A stretch of DNA of 64,000 nucleotides from an uncultured Eubacteriales bacterium (GCA_902492655.1 CABUMF010000008.1:1-64000); one strand, 5' to 3'; shown: positions 24,277 to 32,534, numbered from the stretch's first letter. The notes: generated by a model not told the origin, from the letters alone. A program made the numbers and translations.

Positions 24277-25101
24277 TTGAAGTATTATATCAGTGTTGTT
24301 TTAATTATTTTGTGCTTCGGAATATACTTTGTTGCGGTGTCCGCCGATGAAAAGGACGGAGTTGAGCTTCCGATTGTGATGTATCACAGTATACTTAAGG
24401 ACGAAGCAAGAATAGGCAAGTATGTCGTAAGCCCGAAAAGCTTTGAGCAGGATTTGATTTTCTTAAAGGATAACGGCTTTGAAACGGTGAATTTTTCGGA
24501 TTTGACAGCGTATGTATATAAAGGGAAAAAGCTTCCTGAAAAGCCTGTTATGATAACTTTTGACGACGGCTATTACAATAATCTTGTTTACGCCGAGCCG
24601 CTTCTTGAAAAGTATAATATGAAGGCGGTTATTTCGGTCATCGGGACATATTCTGACGAATTTTCCAAAACCGGTGAGAGAAATGCAAATTATTCTCACC
24701 TTGTGTGGGATGATGTGAAAATGATTTCCGAAAGCGGTGTGTTTGAGGTTCAGAACCATTCGTATGACCTTCATACAATAAGCAGGCGCAGAAGCGGAAG
24801 CATGAAAAATTCATGGGAAAGCGTCAAAGATTACAGGGATATTTTTATGAGCGATACCAAAAGATGTCAGGATATTTTAGACAGTATCGGCATAAAAAAG
24901 CAATGCTATACATATCCTTTCGGGATGTACTGCGGCGAGGCGGAAAGATGTATTCGTGAGATGGGCTTTATTGCCTCACTTTCTTGCACAGAGGGCATGA
25001 ATTATATCACAAAAGACAAGGAATGCCTGTATCTTTTAAAACGCTATAACCGCCCGGGAGGCGCGGATACGGTAAGCTTTTTTAAAAAAGTTTTAAAATA
25101 G
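24277..25101 (+). CDS. Membrane-associated polysaccharide deacetylase (NodB family)
   Basis: 274 aa. I chose the TTG at 24277 because GGGGTGGTG lies 3-11 bases upstream; a TTG at 24247 has no such site. An N-terminal signal or anchor (KYYISVVLIILCFGIYFVAVSA) leads to a NodB domain. Visible motifs are PIVMYHS; MITFDDGYYNN (catalytic base and metal Asp pair); QNHSYDLH (two metal His); and YPFGMYC (motif 3). It removes acetyl groups from cell-wall or exopolysaccharide N-acetylhexosamines outside the membrane. No adjacent glycan genes, so the substrate is unknown. The gene stops 3 bases before the -35 box of the following T-box promoter. Confidence 0.88.
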   Translation: MKYYISVVLIILCFGIYFVAVSADEKDGVELPIVMYHSILKDEARIGKYVVSPKSFEQDLIFLKDNGFETVNFSDLTAYVYKGKKLPEKPVMITFDDGYYNNLVYAEPLLEKYNMKAVISVIGTYSDEFSKTGERNANYSHLVWDDVKMISESGVFEVQNHSYDLHTISRRRSGSMKNSWESVKDYRDIFMSDTKRCQDILDSIGIKKQCYTYPFGMYCGEAERCIREMGFIASLSCTEGMNYITKDKECLYLLKRYNRPGGADTVSFFKKVLK

Positions 25102-25104
25102 GGC

Positions 25105-25133
25105 TTGACAAACACGAAAAAACATGATAAGAT
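25105..25133 (+). promoter_or_regulatory. Promoter of the T-box-controlled acyl-CoA synthetase operon
   Basis: TTGACA (25105-25110), a 17-bp spacer and TAAGAT (25128-25133). Confidence 0.85.
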
Positions 25134-25139
25134 AATTAT

Positions 25140-25396
25140 AATATTAAACGCAATGATGAAGACGGTTTATGCCAATGCTTGGTTTTCAGAGAATCCGCGG
25201 TTGGTGAAAGCGGATATCCGGCGGTGTAAACAAATCACTTCTGAGCGGAGCTGCTGAATTTTTAAGGGAGCTACGAAGTGCCGCGTTAAGGCTGATGAAG
25301 TTGTTGGACTTCTAAAGTGGATATTACATCAATTTGGGTGGTACCGCGGGTTTTGTTTATACTCGTCCCTGTATATATACAGGGACGTTTTTTTAT
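25140..25396 (+). ncRNA. T-box leader, apparent Ile specificity
   Basis: The T-box core TGGGTGGTACCGCGG is at 25335-25349, and the terminator arms CGTCCCTGTA (25364-25373) / TACAGGGACG (25378-25387) are followed by T (25388-25394). Stem I has TTTTCAGAGAATCCG and GGTTGGTGAAAGC, the usual bulge and apical elements. GTTTA (about 25165-25169) pairs with TAAAC (about 25227-25231) above the specifier loop and GAAG with CTTC below it. The loop reads AAATCA, so the specifier in standard register (triplet then purine) is ATC at 25234-25236, an Ile codon. Other registers (AAA, TCA) are less likely. It occupies all of the gene-free stretch 25134-25434. Confidence 0.85.
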
Positions 25397-25434
25397 TACT
25401 GCAAATGATTAATAAAATGGATGGAGGATTTTTT

Positions 25435-27729
25435 ATGGACAATCAGTTGAGGCTTACTGCGCAGAGAATTGCGGAGCTAAGAGAAATTGCCGGTAAATCG
25501 GTTCAGGATATGGCTGAGATTACGGGCTTTTCGGCAGAGGAATACGCTGAGCTTGAATCCGGTACGGTGGACTTTCCGTTTACATTTTTGCATAAGTGTG
25601 CCAAGGCTTTCGGAGTGGACATTACAGAGCTTATGACGGGCGACAACGCAAAGCTTTCAAGCTATTCCATAGTTCGCGGCGGAAAGGGTATGCCTATTGC
25701 AAGAAGAAACGGGTTTAAATACAATCATCTTGCGTCAAATTTCAAGGGCAGAATTGCAGAGCCCTTTTATGTAACTGTTCCCTTCAATGCAGAAGCGGAG
25801 GCAAATCCCATTCAACTTGCCACACATTCCGGCGAGGAGTTTGACTATATATTAAAAGGTCAGCTGAAGGTTCAGATAGGCGAAAACATCGAAACATTAA
25901 ATGAGGGTGACTTCATTTATTATAACAGCTCAACACCTCACGGCATGGTTGCCGCAAACGGTGCGGACTGCGAATTTTTGGCGGTTGTGCTCGATTCCGA
26001 AGGAAATGCACTTGAGTATTCTGGAGCACAGGCTCAAAAGCCAGAACCGGAAAAGGCAACTGTTAAATCGGACAATCATCCTATTTGGCAGAATTTTATC
26101 AAGGTTGAGGAAAGAGAAGACGGCGGAATTACGAATATCGAATTTATCAATAAGCCCGATTTCAACTTCGGCTTTGATGTTGTTGACGCTTTGGCTGAAA
26201 AGTCACCGGACAAGCTTGCAATGCTTCATCTTGACAAGCATAAAACGGAAAGAAGATTTACTTTCTCGGACATGAAAAAATATACAAATATGGCTGCAAA
26301 TTATTTCGCTTCTCTCGGAATAAAAAAAGGCGATAGAGTAATGCTTGTTCTTAAAAGGCATTATCAGTTCTGGTTTGCGTTTGTTGCCCTTCACAAAATG
26401 GGCGCAATCGGAATCCCCGCAACAAATCTTCTGGTTGAGCATGATTTTACCTACAGATTTGAAAGAGCCGGCGTATCATCTATTGTTTGTACCGCAGACG
26501 GCGATGTTGCACATCAGGTTGAGCTTGCGGAAAACGAATACAAAGGGCTTAAAAACAAAATATTGGTTGGCGGCAAGCGTGAGGGCTGGAACGATTTTGA
26601 TACCGAGTTTAAAGAATTTTCGGACGAATTTGAACGCCCCGAGCTTTTATGCGATGAGCCTGCGCTTATGTTTTTCAGCTCCGGCACAACGGGCTATCCT
26701 AAAATAGTAACACATTCGCACACCTATGCGCTCGGGCATTTTATTACGGCTAAATATTGGCATAATGTCCTTCCGGACGGTATTCATTTTACAATTTCGG
26801 AAACCGGCTGGGGCAAGGCTCTTTGGGGTAAGCTTTACGGTCAGTGGCTGTGCGAGGGCGCAATATTTACTTATGATTTTGATAAGTTCAATGCAGATGA
26901 CATTCTGCCGCTTTTCAAAAAGTACAATATAACAACCTTCTGCGCACCGCCCACAATGTACAGATTCTTTATAAAAGAGGATCTTTCAAAGTATGACCTT
27001 TCATCCCTTGTATATTCAAATACTGCGGGCGAAGCATTGAACCCCGAGGTATTCTACCAGTGGAAAAAGGCTACTGGCCTTGACATAATGGAAGGCTTTG
27101 GTCAGACGGAAACAACCCTTGTTATTTGTAACCAAATCGGTGATACGCCAAAACCGGGGTCCATGGGCAAGCCAAGTCCTCTTTACGATGTTGATATTGT
27201 TGACCCCGAAGGTAACCCCGTACAGCCGGGCGAAACGGGAGAAATCGTAATAAGAACCGATAAAAAAGTACCCTACGGTCTTTTCCTCGGATATTATAAT
27301 GATCCCGAAAATACTGAAAAATCATGGCATGACGGTCTTTTCCATACGGGCGATACCGCTTGGCGTGACGAGGACGGCTATTTTTGGTATGTGGGCCGTG
27401 TTGACGACCTTATTAAGTCAAGCGGCTACAGAATCGGGCCGTTTGAAATCGAAAGCGTAATCATGGAGCTTCCGTATATCTTGGAATGTGCCGTTACCGC
27501 CGCACCGGATCCTATTCGCGGTCAGGTTGTAAAGGCAACGATAGTTTTAACAAAGGGAACAACGGGTTCGGACGAGCTTAAAAAAGAAATTCAGAACTAT
27601 GTCAAGGTGCATACCGCTCCTTATAAATATCCGAGAATTGTTGAGTTTGTCGATGAGCTTCCGAAAACAATCAGCGGTAAAATCAAGAGAGTGGATATCC
27701 GCAAAAATGACAGTGAGGTACAAAAATGA
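25435..27729 (+). CDS. HTH-cupin-acyl-CoA synthetase fusion
   Basis: 764 aa from ATG 25435 (GGAGG 8 bases upstream; two earlier in-frame ATGs lie before that site). Three modules: an XRE-type helix-turn-helix (about residues 5-65); a cupin (about 75-200; HSGEEFDYILKG and NSSTPHG); and a complete ANL adenylate-forming enzyme (about 215-764) with the P-loop FFSSGTTGYPKIV, GFGQTETTL, HTGDTAWRDEDGYFW, GRVDDLIKSSGYRIGP and the catalytic Lys in PKTISGKIKR. It resembles medium- or branched-chain acyl-CoA synthetases. The Ile-type T-box suggests the acid activated is 2-methylbutyrate or a related Ile precursor. The HTH-cupin half could bind acyl ligands and DNA or be purely structural. Translation is coupled to mtnN (ATGA overlap). 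Confidence 0.88.
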   Translation: MDNQLRLTAQRIAELREIAGKSVQDMAEITGFSAEEYAELESGTVDFPFTFLHKCAKAFGVDITELMTGDNAKLSSYSIVRGGKGMPIARRNGFKYNHLASNFKGRIAEPFYVTVPFNAEAEANPIQLATHSGEEFDYILKGQLKVQIGENIETLNEGDFIYYNSSTPHGMVAANGADCEFLAVVLDSEGNALEYSGAQAQKPEPEKATVKSDNHPIWQNFIKVEEREDGGITNIEFINKPDFNFGFDVVDALAEKSPDKLAMLHLDKHKTERRFTFSDMKKYTNMAANYFASLGIKKGDRVMLVLKRHYQFWFAFVALHKMGAIGIPATNLLVEHDFTYRFERAGVSSIVCTADGDVAHQVELAENEYKGLKNKILVGGKREGWNDFDTEFKEFSDEFERPELLCDEPALMFFSSGTTGYPKIVTHSHTYALGHFITAKYWHNVLPDGIHFTISETGWGKALWGKLYGQWLCEGAIFTYDFDKFNADDILPLFKKYNITTFCAPPTMYRFFIKEDLSKYDLSSLVYSNTAGEALNPEVFYQWKKATGLDIMEGFGQTETTLVICNQIGDTPKPGSMGKPSPLYDVDIVDPEGNPVQPGETGEIVIRTDKKVPYGLFLGYYNDPENTEKSWHDGLFHTGDTAWRDEDGYFWYVGRVDDLIKSSGYRIGPFEIESVIMELPYILECAVTAAPDPIRGQVVKATIVLTKGTTGSDELKKEIQNYVKVHTAPYKYPRIVEFVDELPKTISGKIKRVDIRKNDSEVQK

Positions 27730-28406
27730 TAGGTATTATCGGTGCAATGGCTGTTGAGGTTGATTATCTTAAAAATTTGCTTCAAGAGAGAAAAACCGAG
27801 GTGCACGGCGGCGTTGAATTTTGCAAAGGACAAGTCGGCGGCAAGGATGTTGTTGTGGCAATGTGCGGAATAGGCAAGGTTTTTGCGGCAATCTGTGCAC
27901 AAACGATGATTAATTTTTATCATCCGGATGTTATCGTAAATTCGGGCGTTGCAGGTGCTGTAAGCTGCGAACTGAAGGTTTTTGATGTTGTTGTGGCGGA
28001 AAAAACCTGTCAGCACGATATGGACACATCGGCACTTGGCGACCCTGTCGGATTGATTTCCGGTATAAACAAGGTTTATTTCGATTGCGATGAAAGGGTG
28101 CGTGCGGTACTTGAAAGTGCCGCGGCATCCATGGGCATAAATGCTGTTTCGGGAATAATTGCAACGGGTGATAAGTTCGTATCCGATGCTGCCGACAAGA
28201 AAAGAATTTCCGATGTCTTTAATGCCTCCGCTTGCGAAATGGAGGGCGGAAGCATAAATCAAGTTTGCTTTGTAAACAAAGTTCCCTGCGGAATTTTAAG
28301 GACGATTTCAGACGGTGAAGGGGCAGAAACGGATTATGTAACATTTTCCGCCAAAGCCGCAAACAATGCGGCAAGGATTGCCGAAAGGTTTATAGAATTA
28401 TGGTAA
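27726..28406 (+). CDS. mtnN: 5'-methylthioadenosine/S-adenosylhomocysteine nucleosidase
   Basis: 226 aa, full length. It cleaves adenine from MTA and SAH in methionine salvage and methyl-group recycling. Motifs: GIIGAMAVEVDYL (catalytic base Glu region), NSGVAGAV, CEMEGGSI (ribose-binding Glu) and RTISDGEG (the catalytic Asp). Its start overlaps the stop of the acyl-CoA synthetase gene (ATGA), so it is in the T-box operon. A methionine-salvage gene under an Ile-type T-box is unexpected and may simply be positional. Confidence 0.93.
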   Translation: MIGIIGAMAVEVDYLKNLLQERKTEVHGGVEFCKGQVGGKDVVVAMCGIGKVFAAICAQTMINFYHPDVIVNSGVAGAVSCELKVFDVVVAEKTCQHDMDTSALGDPVGLISGINKVYFDCDERVRAVLESAAASMGINAVSGIIATGDKFVSDAADKKRISDVFNASACEMEGGSINQVCFVNKVPCGILRTISDGEGAETDYVTFSAKAANNAARIAERFIELW

Positions 28407-28413
28407 TTCGCTA

Positions 28414-28442
28414 TTGACATTTGTCAGCATTTATACTATAAT
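28414..28442 (+). promoter_or_regulatory. Promoter of the DUF1858 gene
   Basis: TTGACA (28414-28419), a 17-bp spacer and TATAAT (28437-28442): exact consensus. Confidence 0.9.
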
Positions 28443-28496
28443 AATCTTGATGCTTATATTAATTTACTTAAACTTTGCAAAAGGAGGTTATTTAAG

Positions 28497-28700
28497 ATGA
28501 CAAAGGTCACAAAAGATATGATTATTGCAGATGTTCTTAAGCTTGACCCGGGTACGGCAGAGTTCTTTTTTGCAATCGGAATGCATTGCCTCGGCTGCCC
28601 TTCGGCAAGCGGAGAATCCATAGAGCAGGCGTGTGCTGTTCACGGAGCGGATGTCGATGAATTAATTGATCAGATTAATGAATATCTCAGCACTAAATAA
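28497..28700 (+). CDS. DUF1858 (hybrid-cluster-associated) redox-disulfide protein
   Basis: 67 aa. Recognisable by MIIADVLKLDPGTAEFF followed by GMHCLGCPSASGESIEQAC and a helical C-terminus ending in a DELIDQINEYL segment. The CxxC is typical of this small family, often found with hybrid cluster proteins or as a stand-alone redox or metal-binding protein in anaerobes. It has its own strong promoter and a terminator, so it is a monocistronic, probably highly expressed gene. Molecular function is not established for the family. Confidence 0.87.
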   Translation: MTKVTKDMIIADVLKLDPGTAEFFFAIGMHCLGCPSASGESIEQACAVHGADVDELIDQINEYLSTK

Positions 28701-28702
28701 TT

Positions 28703-28741
28703 AAAAAGATGCTTTTCACATACGGTGGAAAGCATCTTTTT
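28703..28741. terminator. Bidirectional terminator between DUF1858 and azlD
   Basis: The 17-bp arms 28703-28719 and 28725-28741 (one G-U, 5-base loop) begin and end in A- and T-runs, serving both converging genes. The right arm touches the azlD stop codon. Confidence 0.88.
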
Positions 28742-29067
28742 TAAAACACAAATTGCACAAGAAGCATATAACAAACGCTACCGCCGAAAATTGAAAGAAG
28801 CATATTTTTCTTCCAAAAATGAAGAGCGGATGTAATCAGTATGGCGACAGCCTCGGGTATTCCGTGCGAACCGCCGAGAATACTTACTTCTTTCAGGCAG
28901 TAAACTACCAAAAAACCGAATATCGCTAAAGGAAGCGTTGAACCCAAGTACCTTATGAATTTCGGAATCGGGCGTTTTTCCGAAAACAACATGAACGGAA
29001 GAAATCTTGTAAGCATTGTCCCTGCCGCGCAGATTGAAATTGTGATTATTTTTTGCCAAAGCGTCAT
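28741..29067 (-). CDS. azlD: Branched-chain amino acid exporter subunit AzlD
   Basis: 108 aa with three to four hydrophobic segments, including MLTRFLPFMLFS, the family signature of AzlD. It forms the small partner of AzlC in exporting branched-chain amino acids or their analogues. I placed the start at ATG 29067, which overlaps the azlC stop (ATGA); a GTG at 29076 is possible. It lies opposite the T-box acyl-CoA synthetase operon, consistent with a local branched-chain amino acid theme. Confidence 0.88.
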   Translation of the reverse strand: MTLWQKIITISICAAGTMLTRFLPFMLFSEKRPIPKFIRYLGSTLPLAIFGFLVVYCLKEVSILGGSHGIPEAVAILITSALHFWKKNMLLSIFGGSVCYMLLVQFVF

Positions 29068-29765
29068 TTTATGCACCGCCTCTCTATGGGTTTTTTAAAA
29101 GCGGTCAGCAATAAAAGTATTGATGCAAGCGAAGGCAGCATAAATGAAGTGCTTCCGAAAATAATCAGGCAAACAGCGGTTGCGGCAACGCCGATTATTC
29201 CGGGGATTTTGCAATCTTCCTTTTGCCACTGCTCAATGAAGATTACAACAAACATTGCGGTCATAACAAAATCGAGCCCTTTTGTGTTAAAGCTTATGTA
29301 TGAACCGGCAATTCCGCCTATAAGCGCACCTGATACCCAGTAGATTTGGTTTAGCAGGGTTACGAAAAACATAAATCTTCCTTTTTCGACGCCTTCGGGA
29401 ATATCCGCAGTGTAGTTTATAGAAAAGGTTTCGTCGCACATTCCGTAAATCAGATACGGCTTGAATTTACCGCAGCCTTGATATTTTTCAAGCATTGAAA
29501 CGCCGTAGAATATATGGCGAAGCTGAATCATAAGCGTTATCATGAGGGTTTCCAAGGGTGCGAATTTACCAAGTAGCATTGATGCTGCAACAAATTCCAA
29601 AGAACCGCCGAAAATTACAATCGCCATAAAAAACGGATACAAAAATGAGAAACCGTTGATGTTCATTATTATACCGTATGAAATTCCGAGAAACAAAAAG
29701 CCTGCAAGAATTGGCAATGTGTGCGGAAATGCGGCTTTAAGCGCTTTTATGTTTTTGCTTTTCAA
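29064..29765 (-). CDS. azlC: Branched-chain amino acid exporter subunit AzlC
   Basis: 233 aa integral membrane protein beginning with TTG (GAGGTGAAG 4 bases upstream). Family features are FPHTLPILAGFLFLGISYG at the N-terminus, FGGSLEFVAASML and LRHIFYGVSML. It is the large subunit of the AzlCD LIV-E exporter, which removes excess Leu, Ile and Val. It has its own promoter at 29785-29813 and overlaps azlD by 4 bases. No regulator such as AzlB is next to it. Confidence 0.92.
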   Translation of the reverse strand: MKSKNIKALKAAFPHTLPILAGFLFLGISYGIIMNINGFSFLYPFFMAIVIFGGSLEFVAASMLLGKFAPLETLMITLMIQLRHIFYGVSMLEKYQGCGKFKPYLIYGMCDETFSINYTADIPEGVEKGRFMFFVTLLNQIYWVSGALIGGIAGSYISFNTKGLDFVMTAMFVVIFIEQWQKEDCKIPGIIGVAATAVCLIIFGSTSFMLPSLASILLLLTAFKKPIERRCIK

Positions 29766-29784
29766 GCTACTTCACCTCATATCT

Positions 29785-29813
29785 ATTTTATCACAAAGTA
29801 AAAAATATGTCAA
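29785..29813 (-). promoter_or_regulatory. azlCD promoter
   Basis: On the minus strand TTGACA (29813-29808), a 17-bp spacer and TAAAAT (29790-29785). Confidence 0.88.
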
Positions 29814-29883
29814 ATTAAAATAACGTTTGCTCGGTATGAAAAAATAATATATCGCAAATGGGGTTTCGTTAAAAACGCAAAGC

Positions 29884-29912
29884 TTGACAAAGCATTTGTT
29901 TTTGTGTATAAT
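29884..29912 (+). promoter_or_regulatory. Promoter of the phosphofructokinase gene
   Basis: TTGACA (29884-29889), a 17-bp spacer and TATAAT (29907-29912): exact consensus. Confidence 0.9.
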
Positions 29913-29964
29913 TATGTGGCGTGGTTTATGGCGTATATCAGCCATGCGGTTTAGGAGGAATATT

Positions 29965-31218
29965 ATGGTAAAACTTATCGGCAATGCTGTGATTGGGCAA
30001 TCCGGCGGTCCTACTGCCGCAATCAACTCAAGCGCATACGGTGCCATAAGGGCGGCTCTTGACGCTCCGGAAATTAAGAGTGTGTACGGTGCGATTAACG
30101 GGATCAGCGGAATACTTAACGATAACCTTATTGATTTGGGGAAAGAAGATCCAAACGAGCTTGCGTTTATGAAAAATACGCCTGCGTCGGCTCTCGGCTC
30201 TTGTCGTGTAAGGCTTGACGATCCGGGTACGGACGATTCTTCGTATATGCGCATACTTGAGATTTTCAAGAAATACAATATCCGTTATTTTTTCTATAAC
30301 GGTGGTAACGATTCAATGGACACCTGCAGTAAGGTTTCAAAGTTCATGCTTAAAAACGGGTACGATTGCCGTGTTATCGGGATTCCGAAAACAATCGACA
30401 ATGATCTGTGCCTTACAGACCATTGCCCCGGCTACGGCTCTGCGGCAAAATACATAGCAACCTCCGTAAGAGAAATATCTATGGATACTGCCGTTTACGA
30501 AAAGGGAGCAATAACCGTAATCGAAACAATGGGAAGAAATGCCGGCTGGCTTACTGCGGCATCCGCACTTGCAGGTAGCGACGGGCACGGTCCGGATTTA
30601 ATCTATCTTCCCGAGGTTGAATTTGACCTTGATGCTTTTTTGCAGAAGGTTAAAAAAGTTTACGATGAAACCAATAAATGTCTGATTGTCGTTTCAGAAG
30701 GCATAAAGGACAAGGACGGTCGATATATTGTGCAATATGCCGCCGATCTTGCTAAAACAAAGGATTGCTTCGGTCACTCTCAGCTTGGCGGACTTGCGGC
30801 ATTTCTTACAGCTATGCTTAAAGAGGCTACAGGTGCAAAGGTGAGAGGCATTGAACTTTCGCTTCTTCAAAGATGTGCAGGTCATTGTTCTTCAAAAACG
30901 GATATCGAAGAGGCATTTTCCGCAGGTGCTGCGGCTGTGCGCGAGGCTGTTTTGGGTGCAACCGATAAAATGGTTGGCTTTGAAAGAGCGTACGAGGACG
31001 GCAAATATATATGTAAAACAAAGCTTTTTGATTTGTCTTCCGTAGCAAACGCCGAAAAAACCGTTCCCCTTGATTGGATAAACGAAAGCGGTGACGGTCT
31101 TAACGAGAAGTTTTTAGAATATGCACTCCCTCTTATACAGGGCGAACCCGAATACTCTACGGAAAACGGACTTGTTCGTTATGTAAGGCTGAAAAAAATC
31201 AAAGCACAGCCCGAGTAG
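29965..31218 (+). CDS. PPi-type 6-phosphofructokinase
   Basis: 417 aa from ATG 29965 (AGGAGGA upstream). It catalyses fructose-6-phosphate phosphorylation in glycolysis. The N-terminal GQSGGPTAAINSS loop, GGNDSMDTCSK and PKTIDNDLCLTDHCPGYGSA identify the family. At the two donor-specificity positions the E. coli ATP enzyme has Gly (GGDG and PGTIDND). Here they are Asp (GGND) and Lys (PKTIDND), the pattern of pyrophosphate-dependent enzymes, making the step reversible. The usual Asp of GGD is Asn here, a point to note because that Asp helps bind Mg2+. Monocistronic, with its own promoter and terminator. Confidence 0.88.
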   Translation: MVKLIGNAVIGQSGGPTAAINSSAYGAIRAALDAPEIKSVYGAINGISGILNDNLIDLGKEDPNELAFMKNTPASALGSCRVRLDDPGTDDSSYMRILEIFKKYNIRYFFYNGGNDSMDTCSKVSKFMLKNGYDCRVIGIPKTIDNDLCLTDHCPGYGSAAKYIATSVREISMDTAVYEKGAITVIETMGRNAGWLTAASALAGSDGHGPDLIYLPEVEFDLDAFLQKVKKVYDETNKCLIVVSEGIKDKDGRYIVQYAADLAKTKDCFGHSQLGGLAAFLTAMLKEATGAKVRGIELSLLQRCAGHCSSKTDIEEAFSAGAAAVREAVLGATDKMVGFERAYEDGKYICKTKLFDLSSVANAEKTVPLDWINESGDGLNEKFLEYALPLIQGEPEYSTENGLVRYVRLKKIKAQPE

Positions 31219-31328
31219 AATTGATTCAGAGGTGCATATAATTAAAAAATACAAATTTGCCAATGGTGTATTTCCAAAACTAATGAAAAACTATGTTTTG
31301 GATTTTATAAGTAAATTGTATTTGTAGG

Positions 31329-31372
31329 AGGGTGCAGTAAAACGATTTTTTGAAATTGTTTTACTGCACCCT
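31329..31372. terminator. Bidirectional terminator after the phosphofructokinase gene
   Basis: 19-bp arms 31329-31347 and 31354-31372 with one G-U pair and a 6-base loop, followed by an A/T tract. It serves the phosphofructokinase gene and the converging regulator gene, whose stop begins at 31374. Between 31219 and 31328 I see no gene. Confidence 0.85.
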
Positions 31373-32223
31373 TAAAATTTTTTCCTATATTCTTCGGGCG
31401 TCATGCCTGTTATTTTTTTAAATGTCCTTGAAAAATAGTTTGCATCGTTAAACCCTGTATTGAGAGCAATGCTTCCTATGGAAATTGTTGATATTTCGAG
31501 CAAATTTTTGGCATTTTCTATGCGTACGGAGTTGGTGTATTCGGTAATCGTCATACCGGTGTGTTCTTTAAAAATCCTGGAAATGTATGACGGGTTCATA
31601 AACAGCATTTTTGCAATACTGCTCGTTGTTATTGTGTAACGGTAGTTTGAGCTTATGTACTCGGAAATTTTAACAGGCAAGGGCAAGCTTTCATCTTTAA
31701 ATAAATCTTCATTTTCCTGCACGCCGCCTATAAGCATTGCGTCAAAAAAGCGTGATATTATGTTTGCTGTATCGAGCATGGTTTCCTTCGATATAAGGGG
31801 CAGTTTTAAAAATCTTGAAAACAATTTATCATCTCCGCCCATGTCAGATATTCTTTTTTTGATAAATTCGGTGTCTGAATCGGCTGTGCGGCATTGCCCC
31901 ACAAAAACTACTCCCAAAAGCATTTCCTTTGAATATAGCGGTATGCAAATTTCGCTCATTCCCATATGACATTTGAAAAAGAAAGGTCTTTTGTATTCAG
32001 CAGCGTAATTTATTGCCTCAAATCTGTCGCTTTTATCACACTCGGCTCTGCCGTTTTCAAGTAGCCTAATGCATTTGCAAAACTCGCAATAATGCCCTCT
32101 GTTGTCCTTTATCCCGAGTGTGTTGTAGTGAAAATAATTTTCCAGATCATAAAAGCAAATCCCGATATCAGTTATTCTCTGAACGGAGTTTATAAACTCC
32201 GTAATTTTCTCCGAGTTGTTCAT
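31372..32223 (-). CDS. PocR-AraC family transcriptional regulator
   Basis: 283 aa from ATG 32223, with GGGGGGGTG 5 bases upstream; an upstream in-frame start at 32274 would lie inside the promoter. Residues 1-165 form a PocR sensory domain, with the Cys-containing motif HYCEFCKCIRLLENGRAEC and FFKCHMGMSEICIPL. The C-terminal 100 residues are the two AraC helix-turn-helices (SIAKMLFMNPSYISRIFKE and IALNTGFNDANYFSRTFKK, with GMTPEEYRK). PocR domains bind small molecules such as 1,2-diol or hydrocarbon derivatives. Divergent to the ferredoxin-oxidoreductase unit, which it probably controls. Confidence 0.9.
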   Translation of the reverse strand: MNNSEKITEFINSVQRITDIGICFYDLENYFHYNTLGIKDNRGHYCEFCKCIRLLENGRAECDKSDRFEAINYAAEYKRPFFFKCHMGMSEICIPLYSKEMLLGVVFVGQCRTADSDTEFIKKRISDMGGDDKLFSRFLKLPLISKETMLDTANIISRFFDAMLIGGVQENEDLFKDESLPLPVKISEYISSNYRYTITTSSIAKMLFMNPSYISRIFKEHTGMTITEYTNSVRIENAKNLLEISTISIGSIALNTGFNDANYFSRTFKKITGMTPEEYRKKF

Positions 32224-32245
32224 AAATTCACCCCCCCATAAGCCG

Positions 32246-32274
32246 ATTTTATCATATGGTAAATTCATTGTCAA
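32246..32274 (-). promoter_or_regulatory. Promoter of the PocR-AraC regulator gene
   Basis: On the minus strand TTGACA (32274-32269), a 17-bp spacer and TAAAAT (32251-32246). One copy of the intergenic direct repeat lies in its spacer. Confidence 0.85.
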
Positions 32275-32311
32275 GTAAAAATTGTGCTAATTTTAGTTGG
32301 TAAAATTCATT
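32257..32311. promoter_or_regulatory. Direct-repeat operator candidate for the PocR-AraC regulator
   Basis: TGGTAAATTCATT at 32257-32269 and TGGTAAAATTCATT at 32298-32311, 41 bp apart and in the same orientation. The first overlaps the regulator's own promoter; the second ends at the -35 region of the divergent promoter. This arrangement is typical of AraC-type activators that repress themselves. Confidence 0.65.
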
Positions 32312-32338
32312 TACTTTACCTATGCTTTGCAATATAAT
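32310..32338 (+). promoter_or_regulatory. Promoter of the ferredoxin-oxidoreductase unit
   Basis: TATAAT (32333-32338) with a poor -35 (TTTACT, 32310-32315) at 17 bp. A good -10 with a weak -35 next to the direct repeat suggests activator dependence. Confidence 0.75.
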
Positions 32339-32357
32339 GGTTTAGGAGGTGCTAAAT

Positions 32358-32534
32358 ATGGCAATATATCAGGTGAGCAACGGATGTTGTTATTGCATGG
32401 AATGTATTTCTGTTTGCCCGACAGGCGCAATAACGATGAATGCCGAGGGTGCGAAAATAAATCCGGAAAAATGTAAGGGTTGCGGAATTTGCGTTAACAA
32501 CTGCGCAAGCGAGGCAATAACAAAGTGTGACTGA
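32358..32534 (+). CDS. 2[4Fe-4S] ferredoxin
   Basis: 58 aa from ATG 32358 (AGGAGGT 7 bases upstream). Two cluster motifs: CCYCMECISVCPTGAI and CKGCGICVNNCASEAI (C-x2-C-x2-C-x3-C-P type, the second lacking the Pro). It is a small soluble electron carrier. It lies 16 bases before the FAD oxidoreductase gene and shares its promoter, so it is probably the dedicated electron partner of that enzyme. Confidence 0.95.
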   Translation: MAIYQVSNGCCYCMECISVCPTGAITMNAEGAKINPEKCKGCGICVNNCASEAITKCD

